From contig JAVTVX010000034.1 of the NCBI GenBank assembly GCA_033439265.1, positions 12,307,001 to 12,371,000 of the forward strand: a DNA stretch of 64,000 nt. The letters run 5' to 3'. Positions 11,889-23,731 of the stretch are shown here, one piece after another. A program made the translations under genes and the position numbers. The stretch comes from Dillenia suffruticosa (Eukaryota; Streptophyta; Magnoliopsida; Dilleniales; Dilleniaceae). Within the stretch, counting starts at the first letter, position 1. Every line of letters starts with the position of its first letter. The notes under the pieces are model-generated. The model had not been told where the DNA came from, ran no database searches, and was given only the letters and a program-made list of their open reading frames with translations.

Positions 11889-12659
11889 TGACTTTTGGGT
11901 TTCTATAACCATTTCATAAATAAGCTTTCAATTCATTCCATATATCATAGTGTGAGATGAAGGTGTGGATTATTGGTGACTGAATAATGTTTTTGGTGTA
12001 AGTAAACACATTATAAATTTTTCTACAAAACTATGAAAGTGGGTTTTGCTTTCTTTTTGTTTGCTGTGTCTTGATCATGTAAGGAAAAAAATTTTCAACA
12101 TTCACAAAGCCGAGATCTTTTATTTATTTATTTATGACAGTTTTTACCATGATGGATGCTATCAGGAGAGAGATTTTTCTTTTCTCTTACCGCAACTACT
12201 TCCAACCCTGGGAGAAGTAAAAAACTATTGATTTCCATTTACAATCAATTGAGTAAGAGAGATGACAATTTGCCATCATTGAGAGCAATTTATTCATATA
12301 TTTTTCAAGCTATGTCCAATCCTAACTATTTTAATTTGGTAAGAATTTTACTATCAGTCTCTCTTTAGTAAAACAGGGTAAAAATTAAAATTTGAATATC
12401 TAATGTTGTATTTTTTAAATTTGAGTTTCAAATATTGCTTAAGGGATGATATTGTATCATCATAATTTATGGTAAAAAATTTTACTGAATTAACTTTGGT
12501 TATTTTCACCCTCCCTTTTAAGCAAGGGACTTTTTAGATAAAATTTCAAATCTTAATTTTTTTATTTTGATTTAGTCGTCGAAAAAGTATTAACTATGAC
12601 ATTGAGTCACAGAAACTGATTAAATGAAAAGAATAAAGAACAAAAAAACCATATGGCTT
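11889..12659. other. Array spacer, unit 2
   Basis: Equivalent of 6472-7233. The 78-codon open frame of unit 1 is frame-broken here by a 2-bp loss near 12170, which supports it being noncoding. Confidence 0.6.
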
Positions 12660-12726
12660 TTATTAATTCATCAAAAAGGCATGGTTGGAAGTCAGGTATT
12701 GTGGTCACCAAAAATCGACAGGCTCC

Positions 12727-13145
12727 TTAGTTTTTGGTGCAGTTGGCGTAGCCACAAGTCCCATCAACACAAATTGCACCAAGACAGAAAGAAGGATGAT
12801 ATTTGCAATCGGCATTAGTTTGACAAAAAGAACTCGCGCTTGGAGACTTGGCTTTGGAACCTAGGCAAATGCATTTTCCAAACATACAGACTCCGGAAAG
12901 TGGCGGTCTGCACGTGTGCTCGCAGGTACCTTTATCGCACTTTGCATCACTTGGCCCTGTCAAATATTCATCCATAGTAATCACAAAATTAGTTAACTCC
13001 AATTCCCACATCAAAGTTATATCCTTTGTCAACAAATGAAAACAGAGATAAAGAAGAGAAACAATATGAGAGAGAGAGACTAACAAGCTGTTCCAAGGAG
13101 GACTAGAGCAATAACAAAGGCCAACTTGAAAGAAATCATTGTCAT
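12727..13145 (-). CDS. Secreted 12-cysteine peptide, copy 2 (two exons)
   Basis: Exons are 13145-13085 and 12956-12727, the same lengths as copy 1 (61 and 230 bp), with GT–AG borders and 96 residues. It differs from copy 1 by an I-to-F change in the signal peptide, N-to-D after the first cysteine, and V-to-I between cysteines 5 and 6. All 12 cysteines are kept. TATAAATA lies at 13231-13238 on the minus strand. The intron retains the same sequence as copy 1, with a longer GA run near 13070. The pattern suggests a recent duplicate still able to make protein. Function is unknown. Confidence 0.85.
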
Positions 13146-13478
13146 TATTGGAGTGAGATAACGTGATTTGGATTGATTCGCCAATTTGTTAAATGCTTTT
13201 AACTGAATAATATCTAAGAGCTCTGGTTGTTATTTATACGATTGAGGATTTCCGTCAAGAACAAACAAATTTTTCTAATAAATAAAAAATAATTAGGTAT
13301 TTTCAAAGAAAACTATATCTAATTAAAATTCTTATTGAATACGTGGAAAAAAGTAAACATTTCTATAGGATTAAAAAAAAAAAAGGTTTTCTCTTCCTTT
13401 TTTTTGGTTCTTCCCTTTTAGGGCGCTTAGGATATAAGTTTTCATTTTTGGAACAATGCTTCGACTTAGGAGGGGTAA

Positions 13479-13521
<43 letters not shown>

Positions 13522-14247
13522 CTCTAGCATCTAGTCTACTTTAATTTTATGGTCTAGCCTAGGTGCTTACTCTCCCCTTCCTCTTCTTCTCGACAAGATA
13601 GTTTCGTTCTACATTCAACCTTCCTTTCTCTATGCATTCCCTTCCCAAGCTCCAAAATCAACAACATAACTTAGCCCTTTTATTGTTAATTTTAAACAGT
13701 AATGGAAACTATTTCCTTAAGAGGAGCAATTCCTGCTCAGACTTTCTTCCCAAAACTTGATCTTCTTACCATTACCAACTACCCAAGGGAATTCCTTTTT
13801 AATTTTTTTTTTCTCATTATTGTCACTTCCTTCCCCGTTCTTCATAATATCCCCCCAAAACACTTGGAAAATTCCCTTCTCTTAACAAGTTATGCATGTT
13901 TTCACATTTACCAGTTCTGCCATATTTTTCTCGAATTAAATCAGAACCTTCCTCTATTACCTTAACCTACCATTACAAATGTGAAATCATGATGGTGTTC
14001 TTCCCTATTCTGGGTTTCCTCTCCTTTTTCTTCTTTCCGAATTGGATTTTGTGTTCGTGGGACATGTGTCTATTCACATTGAACCATAATTTGAGGAGTC
14101 TGTAATTATATGCAACTTTCAAGCATATATTGTGCAATAGTGGAAAGTCATAATCCATCAAGCAAGATACTTTGGTGGGCCCAAATTGAGCTTGGTTGGT
14201 CAAAAACCCTAATTTAGCTTGGTTGTTCTTCGTGGGCAGATCAGATG
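13146..14247. other. Array spacer, unit 2, up to the large insertion
   Basis: Equivalent of 7719-8805. It has a (TA)n microsatellite at about 13487-13519, longer than in unit 1, and the recurring METISLRG start at 13702. No complete gene was found. Confidence 0.65.
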
Positions 14248-14252
14248 TGATG
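14248..14252. repeat. Target site duplication TGATG, left copy
   Basis: TGATG precedes TGTAACACC here and follows ...GTGACA at 50618-50622. The undisturbed site in unit 1 reads GATGTGATGTAACC (about 8798-8811), with one TGATG. Confidence 0.9.
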
Positions 14253-16444
14253 TGTAACACCAAATAAAAAAAAAAAAAAAAAAAAAAAAGGGAGAGCCAA
14301 AACACAGCGTTTTGGCCCTCCCCAAATCGAATTAGGGCTAAAGCCTTAATTCGTCCCTTCTCTCTCTCTCTCTCTCCCTCTCTCTCTCCCTCTCCCTCTC
14401 CCGACCCTTCATCTCTCTCCCCGACCGCCGCGCCGCTCTTCGCCGCGAGCTCAGCCGCCATAGCCACCTCCTTCCTCATCTTCTTCTTCTTCTTCTTCTT
14501 CTTCTTCTTTCCCTCCCGGTTTCTCTCTCTATCTCACTGTTCTTTCTCTCCCTCTCGGGATCTCCCGCGATCGCTCTCTCTCTGCCTCGCCTTCCTCCGC
14601 CGCGAGCCTCCGCGAGCACCGCCTTCCGCCACAGCTCGAGCCCGCAACGCGATCCCCCAACCCACAGCGCGAGCCAGGCCCCGAGCAGGACCCAGCCTGC
14701 AGCGTGAGCCCAGGCCGCGATCAAGACCCAGCCCGCAACGCGAGCCCAGGCCGCGAGCAGGACCCAGCCCGCGTGCGCGCAAGCAAGCGCACGAGATTGT
14801 GCGAGCCAGCGCATGAGCGCGCACGAGCCAGCGCACAAGCGTGTACGGGCGTGCAGTAATGCAGGAGCACGCACCAGCTCAACGCACTAGCGCGCGCGAG
14901 CCGGCGCACTAGCGCACGCGAGCTGGCGCATGACCGTGCACCAGCGCAACGCGCCAGCGCATGGGCGAGCACCAGCCCGCAGGCCCACCAGGCCCGACAG
15001 CCTGTCCAAGCTCGCAGGCCCAGTACGGCCCAACGCCCAGTCCAGCCCATGGCCCGCGAGCCCACGACAATTTCAATTTTTCCCTTCCAAATAGATACCA
15101 CCTAATTTACAAAATTTCGTTATAGATTCTCGTTTCCTCAATTTTGAATCATCTGACTCACCAATGGTCAAGTTTCTAATATTTATCATTTTTTTTGTCT
15201 AATTCTCCTCGGATTTCACACATTTCAATATATTATGTAACTCTCAATTTAAATTCGACCTAATTTCGATAGACTTAATTCAAATGTTGAAAAGGTTGCA
15301 TTTCTCTCACCTAGGGTTTCTCGGATTTCCGGATCTAGCTTTCGTTCGCCCATCAACCTGGTCTAAAACCTGTAATGTTCACCATTTGAAACACAAGTGA
15401 GAAATTTAAGTCAAATTACCAATAACTTTCGAAACCCTAGTACGTACACGAAATCGAGAATTCATTTACCTACGCAGAGGGTGTTTCTGCAAAATGTATG
15501 ATTGTTAGAATTTTCGAATATTTTATGAAATGTTTTGTGACCTTTGGAGTGTCTTAATTTCTGACTTTATCGATATGCATCCATGAGTTTTGATAATTGA
15601 ATATTGTGCCACATTTTCGACATATTGATATGATTTAATGTTTCTACTACATTGGCACATGGTTTTAAATGGATTTACTTACATATTTGGGTTGTATGCC
15701 CGGCCGACGTTATGATATGATGCATGGAGCTATATGCCCGGCCGACATGGTGATGGGATACATGGGGATACATGGGGCTACGTGCCCGGCCGATATGATA
15801 TTGTGATCCGTAGCTACAAAAGACATCTGGTAGAGGCATCCCTTGTGTCCGGATACGCTTCGGCCGGAGGTATCCGCCAGATCATCATGTGTATGGGTGT
15901 CCCAGGTTGACCCTCATCGGAGACGACATTGAGTACGGCTCCGTCTAGCACTAGGCGGGGGCACCATACACGGCCGACTAGTTATATGTACATAATTATT
16001 ATTTACAGGCTAGTTGGGGTAATCTGTGGCCAACATTGGGGTAGAGAGCGATTATTTAATACTTGTATTTGAAAAAACCCCCAATGCGTCGTCCTTGGTC
16101 GAGGTAGACCATTGCCGGGAGTATTTCATTAGCTGGCTCTTCATAACATTGATGTAAATATTGGATGCATATCTTGCTTTCTGATGTGTGCGTATGATAT
16201 ATGATTTTGAAATAACATGATCGGTTTGCACACTGTGGATATTTTCTTATCTTATGCTTTGACACTCTAAATTCACCCTCGATATTGATAGTATGATGTC
16301 AATCCCCTTACTTACTGAGTATCCTTCCATAGATACTCACCCCTCGCTTTCTTTCCCACAGGATTAGTGTTGGACAGAGGAGATATCACTGGGCTTGGGT
16401 ATGGTTATTTTCCATCTCTTCCGCTACGATGATTGGTAATATTA
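14253..16444 (+). repeat. Left LTR, part 1 (before the CACTA insertion)
   Basis: Starts TGTAACACCAAAT with a poly-A run, then a CT microsatellite (14359-14400), a TTC run, and a very GC-rich stretch (14560-15060) that yields long but meaningless open frames. Further on are three repeats containing CCCGGCCGA (15699-15795). It matches the full LTR at 47781-50617 and resumes after the CACTA at 35559. Confidence 0.88.
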
Positions 16445-17448
16445 CACTACAAAATTAAATCCCTATGCCCACGGTAACTTTTTTTATCCGTAACCTTTAA
16501 CAACGGTTTTTTCTTGCTTATGCGGACGTCTTTTACAAAACCGTAGGGAAAAAAACACATTTTTCAACGGTTTAAATTATAACGTCGATAAAAGTTTATG
16601 AACCGTGAGTAAAATTAACACAGCCGTCGGTAAAAATAATATTCAATTTCTAATGGCTATTATTTGTCGTCGGTAAATATAATATTTTTAGGGATGGGTT
16701 GAAAATAATCTGACTCTGTTTTTAGGGTCTACTGGATCTATTTAACCATACATAAATGATAATGATAATTGAAAATGCTATATACAATTATAATTATAAC
16801 GGTTTTAGTTTATATATATTTATATAATTTTTAGGAACAATAAAATTTTAGAGTTAATATAAAATGGGTAATTTATAATGTGTATTGTAATAAGTTATAA
16901 GTTATAACATGATAAGCAATGGTAATAACCTAGTGGTAAGATGTTATAACACGGTAATAAGTCTGCTATAATAAGTAATGGTAACAAATGATAATGGTAA
17001 GATGATATAACATGGTAAGATGGTAAGATATTATAACTTGTGATAAGTAGTGTAATAACTTGTGATAATTCTGTGAGTATAAAAAAATTAGAATTACTAT
17101 TTTCTAATAATATTACTGTAATATTATTATAAATTATAAATTATTAGAATTATTTTGAGATACACAATATACTAATAATATTACTGTAGATATTATTATA
17201 AATTATAAATTATTGGAGAATATATGTTAGTTAATATGAATTTAAATTCTCTTATATTAACAATTTAAAAAATTTAAATATTTTTGTATAGAAAAAAAAA
17301 GAAATAAGAAAAATAGAAAAATATTTTTGTATAGAAAAAAAAAAGAAATAAGAAAAATAGAAAAAAGTGTGGAAGGTTGAGTGGAAAAAGAATAAAAAAA
17401 TGAAACGAGGGAAATGTAGAGAGTAAGAAAAAAACAAAAAAAGGGAAA
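16445..17448. other. CACTA left subterminal region
   Basis: Inverted and direct short repeats (AACGGTTT, ACCGTAGG, GCCGTCGG) lie in the first 240 bp, as expected for transposase-binding sites. AT-rich sequence with GGTAATAAGT-type repeats follows (about 16915-17065). No gene. Confidence 0.7.
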
Positions 17449-17632
17449 AAGGCCACGGTGGTGGTTGCAAGCGCTTGGCCCACGGCTGCAACCGAACTCA
17501 CGGGGATTGCGAACACCCCTGTGTGCGGTTGCATCCGTGTGCCCCGCGCCTGCAACTGCACGAGCGCTCTAATTCCTAGCACCCCGCAGGCGCTTGCAAC
17601 CACGTAGGGAGCGGTTGCAACCGCGGGGCATT
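17449..17632. repeat. GC-rich palindromic block 1 in the CACTA
   Basis: Degenerate repeats of GGTTGCAACCGC and its variants form an island of high GC and many CpG inside AT-rich DNA. It lies between the left end and the Ulp1-like gene. It may be a promoter or methylation-controlled region, which is inference. Confidence 0.6.
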
Positions 17633-18818
17633 ACTATGCCCTTTTTTTATTTTTTTATTTTTTGATTTCTTCTTTCTTTTTTTTTTACTTCTTTTTTTCA
17701 CATATTTATTTTTTGCTTTTGTTTTTTTTTTTACTTTTTTTTTTACCCTTCACCATTCTTTTTTATTTTTTTTTCCATTTTTTTTACCCTTCACCTTCGG
17801 TTTATTTAACTTTTTTTTTTGTTTCTTCTTCTTTTGCTTTTTCCTTTTTTTTTTACTTTCTATTTTTTTACTGTCTTTTTATTCCTTTTTTTTCACTATT
17901 ACAAGTGTTTTTATTCAATTTTTTTCCACTATTACAAAATGGAAGAATGAGAGAAATATATTGGTGGAATGATACATTAATTATCAATATTATATAATTT
18001 AATATAAATTCCCAAAAAAAAATAGTTATTTAATTTACAAATTTATCTTTTTAACATAACTCTACCATAAAATCTTTAATATTCTGTAAAAAATAATTTT
18101 CTAATTTAATCAATTTTTTTTCATGCCAAAATTTTTGTTTATTTATTCCAATTTAATTATTTTTTTACCAAAAAAATTAATTAATTTTAGACAAGCACTA
18201 AAAAATTTTATCATTTTATTTCAAAGAAAAGAAAAGCAAAAAAATTTAATCGTTTTATTTCAAATTTAACAAACAAGTGCTAACAAATAGAATTTATATA
18301 AACTATTTGATAAATAAATAAATTAAAAAAATAAATTAAAACAGTAAAAAATCTATATATTTAATACAAAATTATCTAAAAAATATATATTGTTGTAATA
18401 ATTTATAAATAATGAAAATAATGAAAAGTTGAATAAGAAAAAGATAAGAAAAAAGGGTGGGAGGTTATTAAAAATAACAAAAAACTAATAACCAAATGAA
18501 AAAAAATACAAATAAAATGTAAAAAAAATAATTTTAGTAGAAAAATTTGTTTTTTTCTACACAAACAAACAATAATAGAGAAAAAATTTAAAATTACAAG
18601 GTAATAAGTAATAATAATAAGTAATAAGTAATAATAATGGTGATAAGTTATGATAAAAAAGTTGATTTTGAGTGATGTAACCGTAAGTAAGTAAGTAAAG
18701 TAAGTAGTAATAAGTGGTAAATAAGTAAGTGGTAATTAATAAATAACTAATAAAATATAGTAAATTTATTGCTAAGAAGAGAAAAATTGGATTTATAAAG
18801 AGTTTTTATACAACAATT
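17633..18818. other. AT-rich spacer downstream of the Ulp1-like gene
   Basis: Long T-rich tracts (17640-17935) give low-complexity F/S open frames that are not genes. GTAATAAGT-type repeats recur at 18600-18735. No gene seen. Confidence 0.6.
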
Positions 18819-21800
18819 TTACAATTTTTTAATAATTTTTCTTTTTCCTTTTCTCTCATTTTTTCTCTGCTCTTTTGTCTGAATTCCTTCAAACTTGATA
18901 TTCTTTGTTTCCTCGGTGTTCATCCTCATGTTGGATATCATCTCCGCACGGACCGTATTATGATCAGACATCAGAAGTTTGAGAAAATATTCTTTCCTTA
19001 AGAAAATAAGATCCTGCATTTCATAAAATGAAACAATTAATAATTTTAATACAAATACAATACAAAATTGAAATAAGGTGTGGGAGAACATACTTCTTGA
19101 CTTGGTGTACTTAAAAACATTCCCGGTTCCCATATTTCCAAAAACCTCATAACAAATATTCCGCAATCATTTCTGATATATAAAAAATATTTTAGGTATG
19201 CATTATCATAAAATCAAAATTATGTAGTAAATTGTAACTTACGTATTAGGCTGCTGTGGAACTTCAACACGAACAATGTTGGAAATATGGAGAGAATTTT
19301 CATAAATCCTTTCAATACAATTTTTCTGAAAATTAAGGAAAATATTATAGTTTATAATTGAATAAAATTTGATATTTAAATATATTAAGTAATAATTACC
19401 ATAAAAGTTTGGAAGTTAATATCTTCGTGACCTCTATAACCAGAGTCTAGGTAGTACATAATTTGATTGCGTAAAGCAAAACAAAACCAATGTTCCTTGA
19501 AAAGAACAGGGATGAATACCTGAAAAAAAATAAGGTATATATTAATATACCTTATTAACAGAAATGTATAATAATAGAATGTATAATAATAGTGTCTAAT
19601 GTTAAAGTACTCACTAGGTTACACAATCGATAGTCGAATCCAAGTACTTCCTCAGACAAACAACTATCGACCATCGAAATATTCCAGTTATTTTGATTGT
19701 CACAAGCAGAAACGACGGACATCTATATTAGAAACCATAACATCTATATGAGAAAACTATGATTGAGAAAAGAAAATAATGCAAGGAGTATTATGTGTAT
19801 ATGAATATAATAAGTGGTCTTGGCAATTGACTTAGGTGTTGAGGAAAGATTAAGAATATATCAAAAAAGAAGATGAAAACAGAAAAATACTTACAGAAAA
19901 CCATAATGGCAAAACACATCTGGAGAAAGTGCAGTAGGTGATGTTAAGTAAACGTATATAGCAATCCATAGTCTGCAAACATAATATTATATAATTATAA
20001 TCATAATTATGCGATCATAATAATGAAAAGAAAAAATTGATAAATTCATACCAGCGTGCCAATCCAATGAGGTGGTACCAATTCATAACTATCGCTCCAG
20101 CTCATATAGTATCCATCAATATTACATAAAATTGTTCTATCAAAAAAACTAGATTTAGTAACATATATCACAATAATAATCAAATGAGAACGATTATAAC
20201 ACCCTTACCTATCATTATTTTTTATGGCTTTTCGTCCATAAAAAAGCCAAATATTTTCTTCTTCATCAGAAAAAATCTTTGGGTTAGCAAAGGGAAAGGG
20301 AAAGTTAGAAACTATAGATGTTGTATCCTTATCCTTCATTTCAGTTAATGTATTCACAACTCTATATAATTCAACATCATCAGGTTCATCTTCAGGCTCC
20401 TCAAGCTCCGACCCTTTATCCTCATACCTTTTATTCTCCAAACTATCCTCCAAATCTTGGCCTTTATGTTGTTGGTCCTCATTAAAATGACTGTCCTTAC
20501 CCTTTGTTTCGTCTGCTTCCTCCTCTTCTTGCTCATCATCATATTCAGAGAGTTTGCGCAAGAAATCAGACTGAATTCGAATTGACTCCTTCAAAAAATT
20601 TTTAATTTCCTGTTTTATATCAATTTTCTGCAAAATTAATATCACAGAGTAAGTCATTGGTAACTACACTGTGGTGAGATAGTAATGTTTGTAATTTTAC
20701 CTTTTTTATTTTTTCTCCAACTGTTTCAACTGTTTCAATAGATTTTGCAACAAATCTTTTGACATTGGATAATAAACCCTACAGTGAAACTCAAATTATA
20801 TACGATTCTAATCAAATATAAACAACTTAAATCATACAATACAATATAAACTTAACTTACATTTCCACGCTCGAATCCCACTCTTCGATTTTCACGATCT
20901 GTCGTCCAATACTGAATAGGTTGTTTTGTTATTTTTCCTCCTAAATCACCAATTTTTACATTCTCAAAATAAAAGATCTGTGTGCACAAGACCAATATTA
21001 TTATGGATATATTTATTCATACTAAATTATAATATTTATAAAAATTGAATTAAATTATATTAAAAACTTACCATAAGTAAAAATAAACAACCACCGATTC
21101 CTGTTTTCTTCCTCTCTTCCTCCTCTCTTCCATTATTTATAACACCTTTGAATTGATAAACTTCATCAGCTAACCATTGTAAGACAAATTTAGCCCAATT
21201 GTATTGGTCAGCATTCTCCACATCAATAGTAGCACTGAGGTGTCTTGAAGCAGGGTAAACATTTGTTGTGGGACATAAAAAACATCCAAGCAGAAATAAA
21301 AGAAAGTATTGTCTAAACTTCAGAGAGGAGGAGGCATCTTCCATCTGCATCTCTTGCATATATTGTTTTAATTGACTATGCTTAAGTTTTGAAAAGTTTT
21401 TTCTCATCTCCAAGGATACAGTAGATGAACAATCCAAAACATCCCGTCCTTTATAAGGAATTCCTAAAATTCGGCCCACATCTTCGACTGTCAACTTAAA
21501 ATTCTGATTTAAACCGATAGAGAGACGTTTTTCTATAGGTTCAAACCTCATTATCAGTTCTTCACATAATTTTCGACTTAGTGTATCACAACTAAGTTTC
21601 AAAAGGTTACCGAATCCCATATTTTTAACTATAACTTTCATATCATCAGTAAGAGTAGAAAATAACTCTTTTATTTGCTTAGGAGAGCACCTCGTTTGAA
21701 TCGGCGTGGTCTTTACCCTTGTACCAGTCTTTACCCTTGTTCCAATCAATGTTGTTTCATACTTGTCATTTTCCTCCTCCTCCCATGACTGTTAAAAAAA

Positions 21801-22156
21801 TCACATTAACTTGCATTAAAAACTTTATTCAATTCAAAATATACATAATCAAAATATAAATAATAATAATAATAATAATAATAACTAACGGTTATCGGAA
21901 GCAAGTGCCCTGTGATTTTCTTCGACGACTCCTTTCTGATGCAAAAGAAATTCAAAATTAATTGAAATAAAAAATTTGTTTACATTTAAAATCATAAATC
22001 ACAAAAAATTAAACTAATATAAATTTAAAAAATTTTAAAAAATTAGTAAGAACTAACTAAAATTATAACATAATTAACCTAAAATTAAAACTTAACTCAC
22101 CTTTTCTCATATGCCTCCTTCGATGCCTCCTTGCTCGTGTTAACTGTATCCTTCAT
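18819..22156 (-). CDS. Ulp1-like (C48) cysteine protease carried by the CACTA, 13 exons
   Basis: My exon model: 22156-22101, 21935-21890, 21788-21072, 20977-20861, 20778-20701, 20627-20209, 20136-20052, 19972-19895, 19722-19615, 19519-19400, 19325-19243, 19172-19094, 19013-18819. All borders are GT–AG and all phases join, giving 726 residues without a stop. The N-terminal third (exon 3) matches the plant region usually found before Ulp1 domains in transposon proteins. Exon 6 is very acidic (EQEEEEADE). The protease signature is in exons 10-12: His in VLFKEHW (about 578), Asp in YYLDS (593), Gln in PQQPN (633) and Cys in NDCGIFV (639). The family cleaves SUMO-type conjugates. The real substrate, and whether it is expressed, are unknown. 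Small exons could shift. Confidence 0.82.
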
Positions 22157-23731
22157 TTTTCCTTTGTTTTTTTGATGTTCTTTTCAAATCTAAGTGTAGA
22201 AATCTTCTTCTCAATCACAGCACCAAGTAACCAGATCTTCTTATCTTCTTTCCTTCTTTCCTTCTTTTCCTATTTTTTCTTCTTCTTTCTTCTTTCTTAA
22301 AATTTTCAAAAAAATAAAATATTAAAATGTTAAGTTTCTACCGTTAGATCAAATGTTAGTAATTCGAGATAATTTTACTCGTTGATATTATGTTGATGTT
22401 ACTTGAAAAGACAATAGCCTGCAAAATTTGAAATTCCCGAAAACAAAACCCAACCATTGGATTTAAAACTTCCAAGAACAAAACCAACCATTGGATTTAA
22501 AACTCTATCAATTATTTATACGCTGCTTATGACTTTCTTACTGGTTATTACTTTACTATTAGTACTTGTAACTAATAACTACTAACTACTTACTATGCTT
22601 ATTTCTAGCTTTAACTACTTACTACCTTACTACTGCTTCTTACTACTTACTACTACATAGTACTACAGGTTTCTACTATTACTTATTACATACTATTTAC
22701 TACCTACTATTACTTACTATATACTCTTTACTACTTATATAAACCTACTATTACTTACTACATACTATTTACTACCTACTATTACTTACACGTTACTACT
22801 TTTATATATGTAATTATATAATACCTAGGAATTCAATATAAAATAATAAATGAGATTATAAATTAATTAAATATAGATATAAATCTAATTACATAAAATT
22901 AATAATAATAATAATAATGAAAGAGGATAATGATTTAATTATGAATTTAAAGAATGTATTATTTATAATCAAGGCATAAACCAAAAAATTGTATATATAT
23001 ATTCTATATTCTCATATATATTATATATGGTATATATATTATATATATTATTTATGTTAATGAAGTTGTGTGGAATTTTTATTATTTCTCTTGAATGCAG
23101 TCACTCCTCTGCACATTTGTCCGCAAATGTCCGAAAAAGGCTATTCATTTACATTTACATTTACTTGCATGCCAAACAAAAACCTAATCTAGAAGTTCAC
23201 TTGCATGCATGCCATATGCAAACAAAAACGGAAGTTCTTACTTGCATGCCATATGCAAACAAAAACCTACTCTATAGCTATGTATATTAGGACAACAAAA
23301 AAACTATTCATATTCATTCATTTAGTGTTCACATGTGAGCCGTGGTATGCAAACCCATAATATATATCCAAAAGAAAAAGAGGAAACAAACAATTTGCAT
23401 TCTGAGAACTCTGAATCATTGTCTTGACCATTTACAAAACAAACAAAAGAAAAAAAAATTTGCTCCAAGCAAATCTTGACCTTTCACAAAAAGAAACAAA
23501 ATAACAATAATAAAGGTTCATTGAATAGTATTATTGTATGGAAATTTCTTGCCGACAACACTTTTTTCACAATATCTCTCTCACTCACTCACATATATAA
23601 CAATTATCCTTCTCTCACTATCATCATCAAACTCTCACTCTAAACTTGTTCTTGTTCTCTCACTGTTCTCTCACGCCTCTTCTCCTTCATCTTCTTACCC
23701 TTCTCACTTTTCAAATATCACTCACAAAGAG
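22157..23731. other. Divergent promoter spacer in the CACTA
   Basis: It lies between the Ulp1-like gene (minus) and the gag-like gene (plus). ACTTACTACT-type repeats at 22555-22800 are the reverse complement of the GTAATAAGT family. A TA-rich stretch is at 22990-23060. ACTTGCATGCCATATGCAAACAAAAAC is repeated about three times at 23160-23265. C/T-rich sequence just before 23732 looks like a 5' leader. No gene. Confidence 0.6.

Noticed and set aside
12727..13086. Longer version of peptide copy 2 reading through the intron (also at 58616-58975)
   Set aside because: It would start at TTG, the intron has clean GT–AG borders, and reading from the true ATG through the intron hits TAG at once.
14476..15101. 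Long Ala/Arg/Cys-rich open frames in the LTR (also 38403-38837 and 48069-48406)
   Set aside because: They lie in a GC-rich LTR repeat, occur in several frames at once and differ between LTR copies. They are composition artefacts.
17252..17997. F/S/L-rich open frames on both strands
   Set aside because: Products of poly-T and poly-A tracts, with no domain and no conservation.
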